Numbered from the stretch's first letter, positions 1 to 10,451 are shown. The stretch is 64,000 nucleotides of DNA from Piliocolobus tephrosceles (GCF_002776525.5 NC_045441.1:129995402-130059401); one strand, 5' to 3'. Numbers and translations are program-made. Notes: generated by a model from the sequence alone, not told the origin.

Positions 1-231
1 GGTATATGTGGATCTTCCACCTGCTCATTTCTGCCCCCCTGTAGGCACCTTCTTTAAAAGCGCCCACTTTCTGCTCCAACAGGGAAGCAGTACCTTTAAG
101 GCAGGAAGCCTGTACTTCTTTCCTTAAGCTAACTTTGGAATAAAAAAGTCACTTTATACTAGACTTTGCTCTTATTAATTGGACTCTGCAGGCAGCAAGC
201 AACTAAACCTGTTTTGGCTATATAACCAATA
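1..231 (+). repeat. LTR-like fragment (endogenous retroviral, family unresolved)
   Basis: A GC-moderate block ends in AATTGGACTCTGCAGGCAGCAAGC, split here as AATTGGACTCTGCA then GGCAGCAAGC, a style seen at the 3' end of ERV1-class LTRs. It sits next to the 5' edge of an L1 at about 232. Family assignment is a guess from style; non-LTR origin is possible. Confidence 0.35.
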
Positions 232-470
232 CTATAAAACTCTTAAGAAAAAACACAGGAGTAAATTATCCCGACCTTTGATTAGGCAATGATCTCTCAT
301 ATATGATATACCAAAAGCACAGCAACCACAGAAAATAAATTGGAATTCCATCCACATTTAAACTTTTGTACTTCAAAAGACAAAAATGAAAGAGTAGGAA
401 AAAAAACCACAGAATGGGAGAAAGTATTCGCAAGTCATGGATCTACTATCTAGAATATATGAAGAACTCC

Positions 471-712
471 TGGTCAGGTGCAGTGGCTCACACCTGTAAT
501 CCCAGTACTTTGGGAGGCCGAGGTGGGCAGATCGCTTGAGTCTAGGTGTTTGAGACCAGCCTGGGCAACATTGCAAAACCCCATCTCTACAAAAAACACA
601 AAAATTATCTGGGCGCGGTGATGCACTCCTGTAGTCCTGGTTGCCCGGGAGGCTGAGGTGGGAGGATGGCTTGAGCCTGGGAGGCGGAGGTTGCATTCCA
701 GCCTGGGTGACT
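471..712 (+). repeat. Alu (plus), tail-less left arm of a fold-back pair
   Basis: Begins TGGTCAGGTGCAGTGGCTC and runs to CCAGCCTGGGTGACTCTG. The normal poly(A) tail and part of the right arm are missing. It abuts an opposite Alu with no spacer. The outer flanks of the pair share AAGAACTC (462-469 and 956-963). Confidence 0.92.
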
Positions 713-954
713 CTGCCATCTTGGTTCACTGTAACCTCTGCCTCCCAGGCTCAAGTGATCCTCCTACCTCAGCCTCCCGGGCAGCTGGGGCTACAGGCAT
801 CCACCACCACGCCCAGATAATTTTCGTATTTTCTGTAGAGATGGGGTTTTGCCATGTTGCCCAGGCTCGTCTCAAACTCCTGGACTCAAGCGATCCACCT
901 GCCTCGGCCTCCCAAAGTGCTGGGATTACAGGTGTGAGCCACCATGCCTGGCCT
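713..954 (-). repeat. Alu (minus), tail-less right arm of a fold-back pair
   Basis: Reads as the reverse complement of Alu from CCATCTTGGTTCACTG to GCCACCATGCCTGGCC. The expected T-run at its start is absent, so the 3' end of this Alu was lost at the junction with the preceding copy. Confidence 0.92.
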
Positions 955-2084
955 AAAGAACTCTTACATCTCAGTAATAAAAGGACAAACCCAGTTTTTT
1001 TAAGTGGCCAAAGGATTTGAATAGACATTTCTCCAAAGAAGATATACAAATGGCGAACAAGAACATGAAAAGATGCTCTCTATTATTAGTCATTAGGAAA
1101 CTGCAAATCAAAACCAAATGAAATACCAATTCACATCTACTAAGATGGCTTTAATTAAAAAACAAATGGATAATAACAAGTGTTGATGAGGATGGAGAGA
1201 AACTGTAACCCTCATACATTGCTGTTAGGAATATAAAATAGTGCAGCAACTTTGAAAAACCGTCTGGCAGTTCCTCAAAGTGTAAAACAGAGTTACCACA
1301 AGACTCAGCAATTCCACTCCTAGGCATACAGCCAGGAAAACTGAAAATGTATCTACATAAAAACTTGCACTTGAAAGTTCATGGTGGCATTATTCATAAT
1401 AGCCAAAACATATAAGTAGTCCAAATGTTCATCAGTTGACGAACGGATAAACAAAACATGGCATATGTGTATGAAATATTCCGCCATAACAAGAAATGAA
1501 GTACTGAGACATAATACTACGTAAATAAACTTTGGAAACATTACATTAAGTAAAAGCAGCCAGTCACAAAAGGCCACATAACGTAATTCTATTTATATGA
1601 AATATTTCAACCAGCAAATCCATAAAGGCAAAAAGTAGATCACTGGTTCTCAGGGTCTGCAGGGAATGACTACTAATGCATAAAGGGTTTCTTCTGGGGA
1701 GTGATAAAAATGTTTTGGAATAAGATATGGTGAATATAGTAAAAACCACTGAATCACACAGTTTTAAAAAGTTAATAATATAGTATGTGAATTATTCTTA
1801 ATTAAAATAGAAGGGAAAAATCTAAGGATCTATTTAATTTCAATGTAATGAGAAAAAGCAGTGAAATAAAAATTTTATTTTTTATCATTTAGTTAATTAA
1901 ATTTAGTCTAATTATTCTTACTCACAAGATACAATGAAATCTTACAAACTGCCCATAAATGGACTGTTCTGCATTCCACAGGAAGCATCCAGCTTCCAGT
2001 ATTCATTTCACTGCAGGGTTTGATAAAATGCCTCTGTATTATTCTAGGTTCTATATAGACTAAAAATCAGAAAGGCTGTCAGAA

Positions 2085-2335
2085 TGATACAGTGATTAAA
2101 CGCATGGGCTGTAAGTTCAGAGCGTCTAGGATTCAAACCTTGGCTACCATTTACAAGTTGTGTAACCTTGGCCACATTATTAAACCCCTCTGTGCCTGAA
2201 TTGTTTCATTTATAAAATGAAAATGAGAATACCTAAGTGTAACTCAAAGGGTAGGCGGAAGATTAAATGAACTAATATATGATTAGTACCTGATATATAG
2301 TAAGTACTCAGTAAATGTCAGGAGCTGTTACTGTC
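2085..2335 (+). repeat. MIR SINE, nearly full length
   Basis: Shows the MIR order: GATACAGTGATTAAACGCATGG (A-box side), core ATTCAAACCTTGGCTACC, TTACAAGTTGTGTAACCTTGG, then TTCATTTATAAAATGAAAATG and a tail with AGTAAGTACTCAGTAAATGT. MIRs are ancient tRNA-derived SINEs predating primates. Confidence 0.88.
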
Positions 2336-3530
2336 TTCATCAGTCTACAGGGGACTCCAGGATTCAACCATAAATTCTGAAGTAGTTAGGACTCAGCTGT
2401 AGGGCGATTACAGAGACAATATCCCTTCACCTCTTGGCTCCAATAAATCAAATAGAGAAAAAAGAATCTACTACTAGAGAAGCATCTAGCATTACATCTT
2501 ACACAGAGAAGGCATTCCAATAATTTGTTGGATAAATGAATACAGAAACACTGAGAGGAAATGAAGAAACTCTGCGAACAACTTTTCAGGGTAAACTTAT
2601 TTTTCTTCCTTTGGATGATGGTAGAAAAAAGGGAACCAAAGATCGACTGAGAAGACAAATTTGAAATTCTTTATAGAGTACTGTATCTCATATTTCACTG
2701 TAGTTATCATCAAGGGAATCAATAGAATGTTGACTGTTATCTGCCAGTAGAACATCTAGAACTGAAAAAATGGCTTTTAAATAAATTAGTGAGTGGGAAA
2801 AAGAAAATCAAGAGGCTTTCTGATGGTGGTGTAACCAGCGTCTCTGTTTTGCTACAATGAAGAGAAGCAGCAAGAATAAGTAGTTGAAGATTTATCTTCC
2901 TATAGAAACATAAAAGGGGATTCTGTTGAAACATTATAGAGTAAAATAATCATAGCACAACTTCTACTTGACAACATACAAACTAATCTGAGGAAAAATT
3001 GTGAACACTGGAAATTTTTGACTTATTAGACTCTTATTTCAGGAAGTGTAAGCATAGTCACCAGTCTAGGGGTGAGAAGTGACCTCATTCTAGTCAATGA
3101 GATAAAAGAAGTTACAAAGGATTTTTGAGAAAGATTTTCCTCCTAGCAAGAGCTTAGTACACAAGAGAAGTTCTCTGTTTTCTGCTTTCTGCTTTGAGGA
3201 GTTGTATGAGGGAAAGATCTTAAAACTCTGCTGTGGTCTTGACAGAAAAGCCAAAGGGACTACAGAGATTCCACCAAGTACCTGACAACTGAGCTGTAGA
3301 ACTAGTCTTACAATAACTTACCTCTATGCTTCTTACTATGTGAAAGGAAATGAAAATCCCTATTTGTTCCAGAAACTTATTCTTGAAGGGTTCTGTTTCT
3401 TGCAGTTAAAAGCATTTATAATTTTTATGGAACCGGATTTATTCCTTCATTTTTCTTGTGTTTCCTCTAAAATTTCCCATCTCTCTGCTTTCTAGAACAT
3501 TTATCTTCCAATATTTATTTTTCAACATTT
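2336..3530. other. Non-repetitive intron sequence
   Basis: No gene, RNA or recognisable mobile element. Short open frames on the minus strand (2386-2658 and 2737-2934) have no homology I can see and no splice context, and I regard them as chance. Confidence 0.5.
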
Positions 3531-3600
3531 ATTTATATATACACAACACATACATATATACACATATACATACCTATATGTCTGTATATACATATATTTT
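3530..3600. repeat. TA/CA-rich microsatellite
   Basis: Alternating purine-pyrimidine stretch (TATATATACACAACACATAC and continuing) ending in an ATATATTTTT run just before an Alu. Imperfect (TA)n/(CA)n. Confidence 0.75.
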
Positions 3601-3612
3601 TAAAAATTTCTG

Positions 3613-3910
3613 GGTCGGGTACGGTGGCTCACACCTGTAATCCCAGCACTGTGGGAGGCAGAGGCGGGCGGATCATGAGGTCAGGGGATCGAGACCATCC
3701 TGGCTAACATAGTGAAACCCCATCTCTACTAAAAATACAAAAACAAAATTAGCCGGGCGTGGTGGTGGGCGCCTGTAGTCCCAGCTACTAGGGAGGCTGA
3801 GGCAGGAGAATGGCGTGAACCCGGGAGGCTGAGCTTGAAGTGAGTTGAGATCATGCCACTGCACTCCAGCCTGGGCAACAGAGCTAGACTCTGTCAAAAA
3901 AAAAAAAAAA
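3613..3910 (+). repeat. AluY-like element
   Basis: Full-length Alu with GATCATGAGGTCAGG, GAATGGCGTGAACCCGGGAG and a 20-nt A tail. Near-duplicate flanks AAAAATTTCTGG (3602-3613) and AAAAATTCTGG (3910-3920) look like its TSD. Confidence 0.93.
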
Positions 3911-3920
3911 AAAATTCTGG

Positions 3921-4115
3921 CTATTAATCGGAGTTAGTTTAGCCTGTGCGCTCTAACACTAGCCAACAGGGGAACGACACAGCAACAGGGGCCACATGCG
4001 TCAGGGATAAGAACCCCTTCCCTTCCTTTGTCCAAGTGTGCGCTCACCACTGCTCTGCTCCATCTGTAAGGGCGCACCCTTCTACAGAAGTAACTTGCCT
4101 TGCTGAGAATTAAAA
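3921..4115 (+). repeat. LTR-like fragment, family unresolved
   Basis: Contains GAACCCCTTCCCTTCCTTTG, CTCTGCTCCATCTGTAAGGG and CTTGCCTTGCTGAGAATT. This resembles the end of an endogenous retroviral LTR. It lies between copies of the sequence AATTTCTGG(T)TATT (3606 region and 4134 region), suggesting that it and the preceding Alu interrupted one older sequence. Confidence 0.4.
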
Positions 4116-4406
4116 ATTAAAAAAATAAAAATAAATTTCTGGTTATTGTATTTTTAATTTCTAAGAGGTCTTTCTCGTTCTCTGTTACTTTTGCTTCTTT
4201 GGTACTGCTATGAAGCAAGACTGAACTAATGGATCTTATCTCTGATGTTCATTATAGTTATTTTTAAGTTTTCTTCTATTTTCTGCACTATTTCTGAGTT
4301 TCTGTTGACCATTTCTGCTGTTGTCTTTCCTGTTGAAAGCTTTCTTTAAATATCTGGTTATTCTTAACTGTCCATTCATATTTTAGAGTTAAGAAGTCTT
4401 AAGATG

Positions 4407-4700
4407 GGCCGGGCGCAGTGGCTCAAGCTTGTAATCCCAGCACTTTGGGAGGCCGAGACGGGTGGATCACGAGGTCAGGAGATCGAGACCATCCTGGCTA
4501 ACACGGTGAAACCCCCTCTCTACTGAAAATACAAAAAAATTAGCCGGGCGTGGTGGCTGGCGCCTGTAGTCCCAGCTACTCGGGAGGCTGAGGCAGGAGA
4601 ATGGCGTAAACCCAGGAGGTGGAGCTTGCAGTGAGCTGAGATCCGGCCACTGCACTCCAGCCTGGGTGACAGAGCGAGACTCCGTCTCAAAAAAAAAAAA
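4407..4700 (+). repeat. AluYR-type (Old World monkey) insertion with perfect TSD
   Basis: Carries the cercopithecoid signature CAGTGGCTCAAGCTTGTAAT and GATCCGGCCACTGCACTCC. Flanked by a perfect 16-bp TSD AAGAAGTCTTAAGATG at 4391-4406 and 4701-4716. Little divergence from consensus, so recent. It sits at the 5' edge of the following L1. Confidence 0.96.
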
Positions 4701-4818
4701 AAGAAGTCTTAAGATGTCAGTATCAACCAAAGCAATCTCCAGATTCAGTGCAATCCCTATCAAAATCCTGATGACCTATTTGTAAAAACAGAAATATCCT
4801 TTTTAAAATTCACATGGA

Positions 4819-5120
4819 GGCCGAGCACAGTGGCTTGTACCTGTAATCCCATCACTTTGGGAAGCCAAGGCAGATGGATCACTTGAGGTCAGGAGTTCGA
4901 GACTGGCCTGGTCAACAAGGTGAAACCCCATCTCCACTAAAAATACAAAAGCCAGGCATGGTGGCAGGTGCCTGTAATCCCAGCTACTCAGTAGGCTGAG
5001 GCAGGAGAATTGCTTGAACCTGGGAGGTGGAGGTCACAGTGAGCCAGTATAATGCCACTGCACTCCAGCCTAAGTGACAAAGCGAGACTCCATCTCAAAA
5101 AAACAAAACAAAACAAAAAC
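4819..5120 (+). repeat. AluS-type inside L1
   Basis: Full-length Alu beginning GGCCGAGCACAGTGGC, with an AAAACAAAAC-type tail. TSD CACATGGA at 4811-4818 and 5125-5132. Confidence 0.94.
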
Positions 5121-5862
5121 CACACACATGGAATCTCAAGGGATCCTGAATAGCCAAAACAATTTTAAAAAAGAACAAAGTTGGAGAACTCACATTTCTC
5201 GATTTCAAAACTTACTACAAAGCTAGTGTAATCAAAACAGTAAGATGACAGCATAAAGACAGATATAGAGACCAATGGAACAGAGAGTACAAAAAATGAA
5301 CTCTTGCATATACAGTCAAATGGTTTTCCACAAGGGTGCCAAGGCCACTCAGTCTTTTCAACAAATGATGCTGAGAAAACTGGGTATCCATAAGCAAAAG
5401 AATGAAGTTGGACCCTTACCTTACATCATATATAAAAATTAACTCAAAATGGATCAAAGACCCAAACGCAAGAGCATTTGGGGGAAGAATGTCATGACAC
5501 TGGATGTGGTGATGCTTTCTTGGATATGATATTAAAGGCACAAGCAACAAAAACAAAAACAGATAATTTGGACTTAAAAACTATAAGCAGAGCAAAAAGG
5601 GAACCCACAAAATGGGAAAAAGTTTGAAAATTAAATATCCAATAAGAACTGATATTTAGAATATATAAAGAACTATGCTCAATAACAACAAAACAAACAA
5701 TCCAATTAAAACATGGACAGACAACTTAAATCAGACATTTCTCAAAAAAGATATACAAATGGCCAATAAGCACATAATAAAAGGCTCAACATTATTAGTC
5801 ACCAGGAAAACACAAATCAGCACCATAATAAGGTATCACTTCACACACATTAGGCTATGTTT

Positions 5863-6155
5863 TGTTTTGTTTGAGATGCAGTCTCATTCTGTCCCCCAGG
5901 TTGGAGTGCAGTGGCATGATCTTGGCTCACTGCAACCTCTTCTCCCGGGTTCAAGTGATTCTCCTGCCTCAGCCTCCTGAATTGCTGGGATTACAGGCAC
6001 GCACCACTACACACACCTGTAATTTTTGTATTTTTTAGTAGAGACAGGATTTCATCATGCTGGTCAGGCTGGTCTCAAACTCCTGACCTCGTGATCCACC
6101 CACCTCGGCTTCCCAAAGTGCTGGGATTACAGGTGTGAGCCAACGTGCTTGGCCA
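5863..6155 (-). repeat. Alu inside L1
   Basis: Antisense Alu from TTGAGATGCAGTCTCATTC to GTGCTTGGCC. TSD AGGCTATGTTT at 5852-5862 and 6156-6166 confirms insertion into the L1. Confidence 0.94.
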
Positions 6156-7043
6156 AGGCTATGTTTTTTTAATCAATCGAAAACAGTAAGTGTTGGTAAG
6201 GATGTAAAAAATTAGAACCCCGTGCGATGCCAGTAGGAATATAAAACAGGGCAGGTGCTACAGAAAAAGGTGTGGCAACTCCAGAAAAAAATAATCATAA
6301 AATCAACATGTGATCCTGCAATTCTACTTGGGTATATACCCCAAAGAAGTAAAAGGAACTCAAACAGATACTCGTACACCCATGTTCACAGCTTTATTGA
6401 TAATAGCCAAAACTTGGAAGCAACCCAAGTGTCCACTGATGGATGAATGGATAATCAAAATGTGGTAAATATATACAATGGATTATTACCTAGCCTTAAA
6501 AAGGAAAAAAGTTTTGCTATATGCATTATCCTTGTTGCAACATGGATAAACCTCAAAGACATTAAGCTAAATGAAATAAGCCAGTCACAAAAGGACAAGT
6601 AAATGATTCCATTAATATGAAGTTCCTAGAGTAGTCCAATTCATAGATCAGAGACAGAAAGTAGAACGGTGGTTGTTAGGAACTAGGGAAAGAAGGAAAT
6701 AGAGGTTTAGTGTTTAATGGCTAGAGAGTTTCAGTTTTGGATAAAATTTCTAGAGATGGATGGTGGTGAAGGTTACACAAAAACATGAATGCACTTAATG
6801 CCATAGAACCATATACTTAAAAATGGTTAAAATGGTAAATTTTGTTAGGCATATTTTACCCCAATGAAAAAATAAAAAGTGTTAAGGAATCTTAAATGGC
6901 AGATTAGAAACCTGCAGAATGGTGGGTCTCAGTGAGTAATCAGTAGATCTGGCTCTTCACTGATGGGCCTTCAAATATCAGTATGTACAGGTCTTTTCTC
7001 TTGGGCTGGTTGAGAGTCCATTCATAGTATATGAAATAGTGAT

Positions 7044-7351
7044 GGCCAGGCACAGTGGCTCACACCTGTAATCCTACCCCTTAGGGAGGCTGAGGCAGGT
7101 GTATGACTTCAGTTCAGGAGTTTGAGACAAGTCTGGCCAACATGCCAACACCTGTCTCCACTAAAAATACAAAAATCAGTCAGGAGTCATGGTGCACACT
7201 TGTAATCCCAGCTACTCAGGAGGCTGAGGCAGGAGAATCGCTTGGACCCAGGGGACCTAGGACAGAAGGCTGCAGTGAGCTGAAATTGTGCTACTGCACT
7301 CCAGCCTGGGCAAAAAAACGAGACTCCATCTCAACAAAAAATAAAAAAATT
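7044..7351 (+). repeat. Alu, old and diverged
   Basis: GGCCAGGCACAGTGGCTCAC start, CCAGCCTGGGCAAAAAAACG end, then a mixed A tail. Flanks AAATAGTGATG and AAATGGTGATA are a decayed TSD. Confidence 0.9.
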
Positions 7352-7480
7352 AAAATGGTGATAAGTGCAATGTTCTAAAAATCATTTATATGTTCATTGT
7401 CTATATCTCCCTCCCCTCAATAAAACACAAGCTTAAAAAGGCGGAGATTGTTGGCCATTTTTTTAAAAATTGCTATTCCC

Positions 7481-7780
7481 GGCCAGGCACGGTGGCTCAC
7501 GCCTGTAATCCCAGCACTGTGAGAGGCCAAGGTGGGCAGATCACCTGAGCTCAGGTGTTTGAGACCAGACTGGCCAACATGATGAAATCTCATCTCTATT
7601 AAAAATACAAAAATTAGCTGGGTATGGTGGTACATGCCTGTAATCACAGCTATTTGGGAGGCTAAGGTAGGAAAATTGCTTGAACCTGGGAGGTGGAGAC
7701 TGCAGTGAGCCGAGATCGTGCCACTGCACTCCAGCCTGGGAGACAGCAAGACTCCATCTCAGGGGGAAAAAAAAAGAAAG
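7481..7780 (+). repeat. AluS-type with 15-bp TSD
   Basis: Begins GGCCAGGCACGGTGG. TSD AAAATTGCTATTCCC at 7466-7480 and 7781-7795. Confidence 0.95.
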
Positions 7781-7839
7781 AAAATTGCTATTCCCTGAGG
7801 CCTAGAACAGTACAAGATGAATCAACTATTTATAGAATT

Positions 7840-8050
7840 CTTAGTATCTGTATCAGGAACTATGTTATTTCATAATTATAAACTCAATTAATCCTTAAAT
7901 TACCCAAGGTGTGATATTATTCCCACTTTACTAATGAGGTGGGATATAAGAAGGCTGGATACCTTGAGTACAGAAACTAAGCCACAGTTGGGATTCAAAC
8001 ATGGAGTCTGTATGACTCCATGGCTCATCGTAATCATTATATTATACTGC
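7840..8050 (-). repeat. MIR SINE
   Basis: Antisense MIR: ATTCCCACTTTACTAATGAGG, GGGATTCAAACATGGAGTC and CATTATATTATACTGCC match the reverse complement of the MIR 3' and core regions. Confidence 0.75.
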
Positions 8051-8057
8051 CAATTTC

Positions 8058-8130
8058 AGTGTGTGTGTATGTACGAGCATATATGTATACATTTGCATAC
8101 TACATACACATAATACACACACACTGTATA
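8058..8130. repeat. TG/TA/CA microsatellite, degenerate
   Basis: GTGTGTGTATGTACG followed by ATATGTATAC steps and ACACACACAC. Imperfect alternating repeat. Confidence 0.7.
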
Positions 8131-8424
8131 GCACAAGCCTCCAAGAATAAAAATCTGTTTTACCACAAGCTAATAATATAATCTGAGAGTTAGGGTCTGA
8201 TGTATGCTGTCCTAGTCAGATTTAATTTTAATAAGTAGTTCAATTTTGTGTGTCTAATTCTAAAAGAACCAACCAAAAAGACTGTATCTAATAAAAGGTC
8301 CATAAATTATGTTACAAAGAATGGCTATGGCTGAAGGCAACAGAAATATTTAGCCCAAATAAGAAAAGCTGTCTGGGAGGTGAGGGTGGGGGAAGACAGG
8401 ACAACGTCAAGATAAAGGTAGAAT

Positions 8425-8660
8425 AAGATAGAGATCAAGAGCACAGATTTCTGACTTACATCTGCCTTCTTCCCCTAACCAGCAGTGTCACCTGAATCAA
8501 GTTACTCAACCTTTCTCTGTTTTTTCACTTGTAAAATGGGAATAACAAAAATATCTAGTACCTAGTATCTTGCTCAAAGTAACTATAAAAAATGAATTAA
8601 GTAATAAAATGCATTTAACACAGTACTGGGCACAGAATAAGAAGCTCTAAGGTTTGTTGT
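8425..8660 (+). repeat. MIR SINE
   Basis: GATCAAGAGCACAGATTTCTG, CACCTGAATCAAGTTACTC, CACTTGTAAAATGGGAATAA and AGTACTGGGCACAGAATAAG follow the MIR order. Confidence 0.82.
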
Positions 8661-9310
8661 TGTTAGTGATCAGTCTTCAAATAGTAAAAAGCCTGAAGAG
8701 ATATGTGAGGAGGGGGCAGTGACTCACTGCTATAGTGGGACCTAGTTATTGATGCAAATGAATTACATCTCAGCATGGGTTCAAAGTCTCCAAGACACAG
8801 AAATGGTTGGAAGAAAATTTGCTGGTTATATTGTCTAATTCTGGTTAATAAAAAACTGCCATTCTCATTAGGAGTACTTGCTTCCTTATGACACCTTTGA
8901 TCAGCCTCCTAATAATATATGTATAGAAGACAGCACAGGACATTAGGAATTACACTAACTGGTAATGAGAAATAAGAATTCTAGTCCTAGCTTTGATATT
9001 AACTACGAGTGTGATCTGGGATAAGCCATATGAAGAGGAGGAGAAAAAAACAGCATATTAGCTGTTATTTCCAAACTTCCAAGTTTACTTTAGCAATATA
9101 AACTTACTTTCTCATAAAATACTTAAGACTTAACTTGCCCTTCAAAAAGTAATTAAATAACTAAGTTAGAGATTTAGTTTAGAAGTCTTTCAATCTGTGC
9201 TTAAAAACCTCTGGTATTTGGAGCCAAATGGCAACCTGATCATTTCTAATTCAGAGTTCTCCATCTCCTTGCATCACTAGTGATGATAGCTGAGCCAGCT
9301 TTTATAGACA
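8661..9310. other. Mostly non-repetitive intron sequence, possible MIR scrap
   Basis: No gene recognised. 8930-9030 contains AATTCTAGTCCTAGCTTTGA and GTGTGATCTGGGATAAGCC, which may be a degraded MIR core. Confidence 0.4.
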
Positions 9311-9314
9311 AAGG

Positions 9315-9530
9315 GGGTGTAGGGTAGTGGTGAGCAGTATGGGCTCTAGAGCCTTACCACCTAGATTCTGTAACACCTTGTTGGCTGTGGAGTCTGACTA
9401 CGTAAGAAACCTAATGCTAAGAAAGCTCATCTGTGATTACAACAGCACCTACTAACTCATAGGATTAATGAATATAAATTTACAATTATGCTCAAGGCTT
9501 GACACAAACCTCAAGGCACTATTAAACAGT
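9315..9530 (+). repeat. MIR SINE, diverged
   Basis: GTAGTGGTGAGCAGTATGGG, ATGCTAAGAAAGCTCATCTG and GCTTGACACAAACCTCAAGG fit a decayed MIR. Confidence 0.6.
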
Positions 9531-9712
9531 AAACCTAAACAATGTTGAGCTATTTAAAAATTATAAATTTTACCTATAAGGAAGCAGAAACCAATTTTGG
9601 GGAGACTCATTCTGGAAAAAATATTTTACAAAATTGCTTCATTTTCCAATATGGTAACTGGTTTGCTGAGCTCCAAAACTGTGTGCTTTCTCTTTAAAAA
9701 AAAAAAAAAATT

Positions 9713-9992
9713 GGCCGGGCACAGTGGTTCACACCTGTAAATCCCAGCACTTTGGGAGGCCGAGGTGGGTGGATCACCAAGTCAGGAGTTCAACAGCAGC
9801 CTGGCCAATATGGTGAAACCCCATCTCTGCTAAAAACACAAAAATTAGGTGGGCCTGGTAGTGCGCACCTGTAGTCCCAGCTGCTCAGGAAGCTGAGGCA
9901 GGACAATCGCCTGAAGCTGGGAGGTGGAGGTTGCAGTGAGCTGAGACTGTGCCACTACACTCCAGCCTGGGCGACAGAGCGAGACTTCGTCT

Positions 9993-10029
<37 letters not shown>
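9713..10029 (+). repeat. AluS-type with 36-nt poly(A), 265 bp from BRAF exon 2
   Basis: Starts GGCCGGGCACAGTGG. The tail is an uninterrupted A run from 9994 to 10029, long enough to be a polymorphic mononucleotide tract. It is in intron 2, antisense to BRAF transcription. Confidence 0.95.
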
Positions 10030-10032
<3 letters not shown>

Positions 10033-10287
10033 AATTCAGAGTAATACCTTGAAATTTATATGACTTCCTTCTTAGTTCTGATGTTTTCTAAATTATAAAA
10101 TACATGTTTATTATAACAAGTGACACAAAACAAGATTAAGAAGTATAATACAGGCAAAGCTAATTCTCTCTTCCCAAATCTATTCCTAATCCCACCCCCT
10201 AAAATAATCAAGATTATCAGTACAAATGTTTTTACAAGTTCATTTTTTTCTTTTCAAAATTACTACAGATATGATTGATAATCAAAA

Positions 10288-10293
10288 GCTTAC
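10288..10293 (-). promoter_or_regulatory. BRAF: 5' splice site (donor) after BRAF exon 2
   Basis: The minus strand reads CTGGAG|GTAAGC across 10294/10293. GAG|GTAAG is a near-consensus U1 snRNA site, so the donor looks strong. It fixes the 3' end of exon 2 at 10294. Confidence 0.93.
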
Positions 10294-10395
10294 CTCCAGA
10301 TATATTGATGGTGGATTATGCTCCCCACCAAATTTGTCCAATAGGGCCTCTATATGTTCCTGTGTCAACTTAATCATTTGTTTGATATTCCACAC
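10294..10395 (-). CDS. BRAF: BRAF exon 2 (serine/threonine kinase B-Raf, residues 47-80)
   Basis: Reading the minus strand from 10395 to 10294 gives 34 in-frame codons with no stop. The peptide starts VWNIKQMIKLTQ, continues EHIEALLDKFGGEH and ends NPPSIYLE, which I recognise as the N-terminal B-Raf-specific region (BRS) of B-Raf. Exon length (102 bp) and phase (0 at both ends) match human exon 2, c.139-240. It is flanked by TTTTTTAG on the acceptor side (from 10396) and GTAAGC on the donor side (10293-10288). B-Raf is the cytosolic MAP3K that relays RAS-GTP signals to MEK1/2. From knowledge of the family, the BRS helps dimerise with the KSR scaffold and lies upstream of the RAS-binding domain encoded by later exons. 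Because the exon is symmetrical, skipping it would keep the frame. No substitution against the human peptide is apparent from memory. Exon 1 and exon 3 are outside the window. Confidence 0.97.
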
Positions 10396-10451
10396 CTAAA
10401 AAATATTTTAAAAGAATTCAAATAAAAATCACTTAGGATATGAATTAGAAA
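10396..10451 (-). promoter_or_regulatory. BRAF: Intron 1 branch point and 3' splice site of BRAF exon 2
   Basis: On the minus strand the intron ends TATTTTTTAG directly before GTGTGG. The pyrimidine tract is T-rich but broken by purines, so it is only moderately strong. Two branch-point-like motifs are visible: CTAAG (complement of 10432-10436, about 37-40 nt upstream) and CTAAT (complement of 10444-10448, about 50 nt upstream). The first has the more typical spacing. Choosing the branch adenosine is inference. Confidence 0.75.

Larger units (their letters stand above)
232..1805 (+). repeat. L1M-type LINE, ORF2 end and 3' UTR, split by Alu pair
   Basis: Starts near AAAACTCTTAAGAAAAAACA and continues through typical L1 ORF2 3' phrases (ACCAAAAGCACAGCAACCA, AGAAGATATACAAATGGC, CATTATTCATAATAGCC) to an A-rich end near 1800. 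The reading frame is riddled with stops. It is interrupted at 471-954 by a fold-back Alu pair inserted at the motif GAAGAACTC. Diverged, so an old subfamily; the exact subfamily was not determined. Confidence 0.85.
4717..6890 (+). repeat. L1M-type LINE, ORF2 3' half and 3' UTR with two nested Alus
   Basis: Runs from TCAGTATCAACCAAAGCAAT through ATTCAGTGCAATCCCTATCA, AGACCAATGGAACAGAGAG, GGTATATACCCCAAAGAAG and CCACTGATGGATGAATGG to a 3' end near ATATTTTACCCCAATGAAAA. These are ORF2 and 3' UTR landmarks. Interrupted by Alus at 4819-5120 and 5863-6155. Multiple stops; 5'-truncated copy. Confidence 0.88.
1..10293 (-). other. BRAF: BRAF intron 2, 5' portion (incomplete)
   Basis: Everything downstream of the exon 2 donor on the minus strand, running off the left edge of the window. 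No further exon was recognised; in human, intron 2 is about 15 kb, so exon 3 is expected outside. The content is repeats: an LTR-like fragment, two sense-strand (plus) L1 copies, several MIRs and eight separable Alus. Non-repetitive sequence is limited to pieces such as 2336-3530, 8060-8420 and 8660-9310. Confidence 0.9.

Noticed and set aside
1..10293. Possible BRAF exon 3 in the left part of the window
   Set aside because: I looked on the minus strand for the 264-bp exon 3 (serine-rich S-S-S-S-S-L-S-V-L type coding) and did not see it. In human it is about 15 kb from exon 2.
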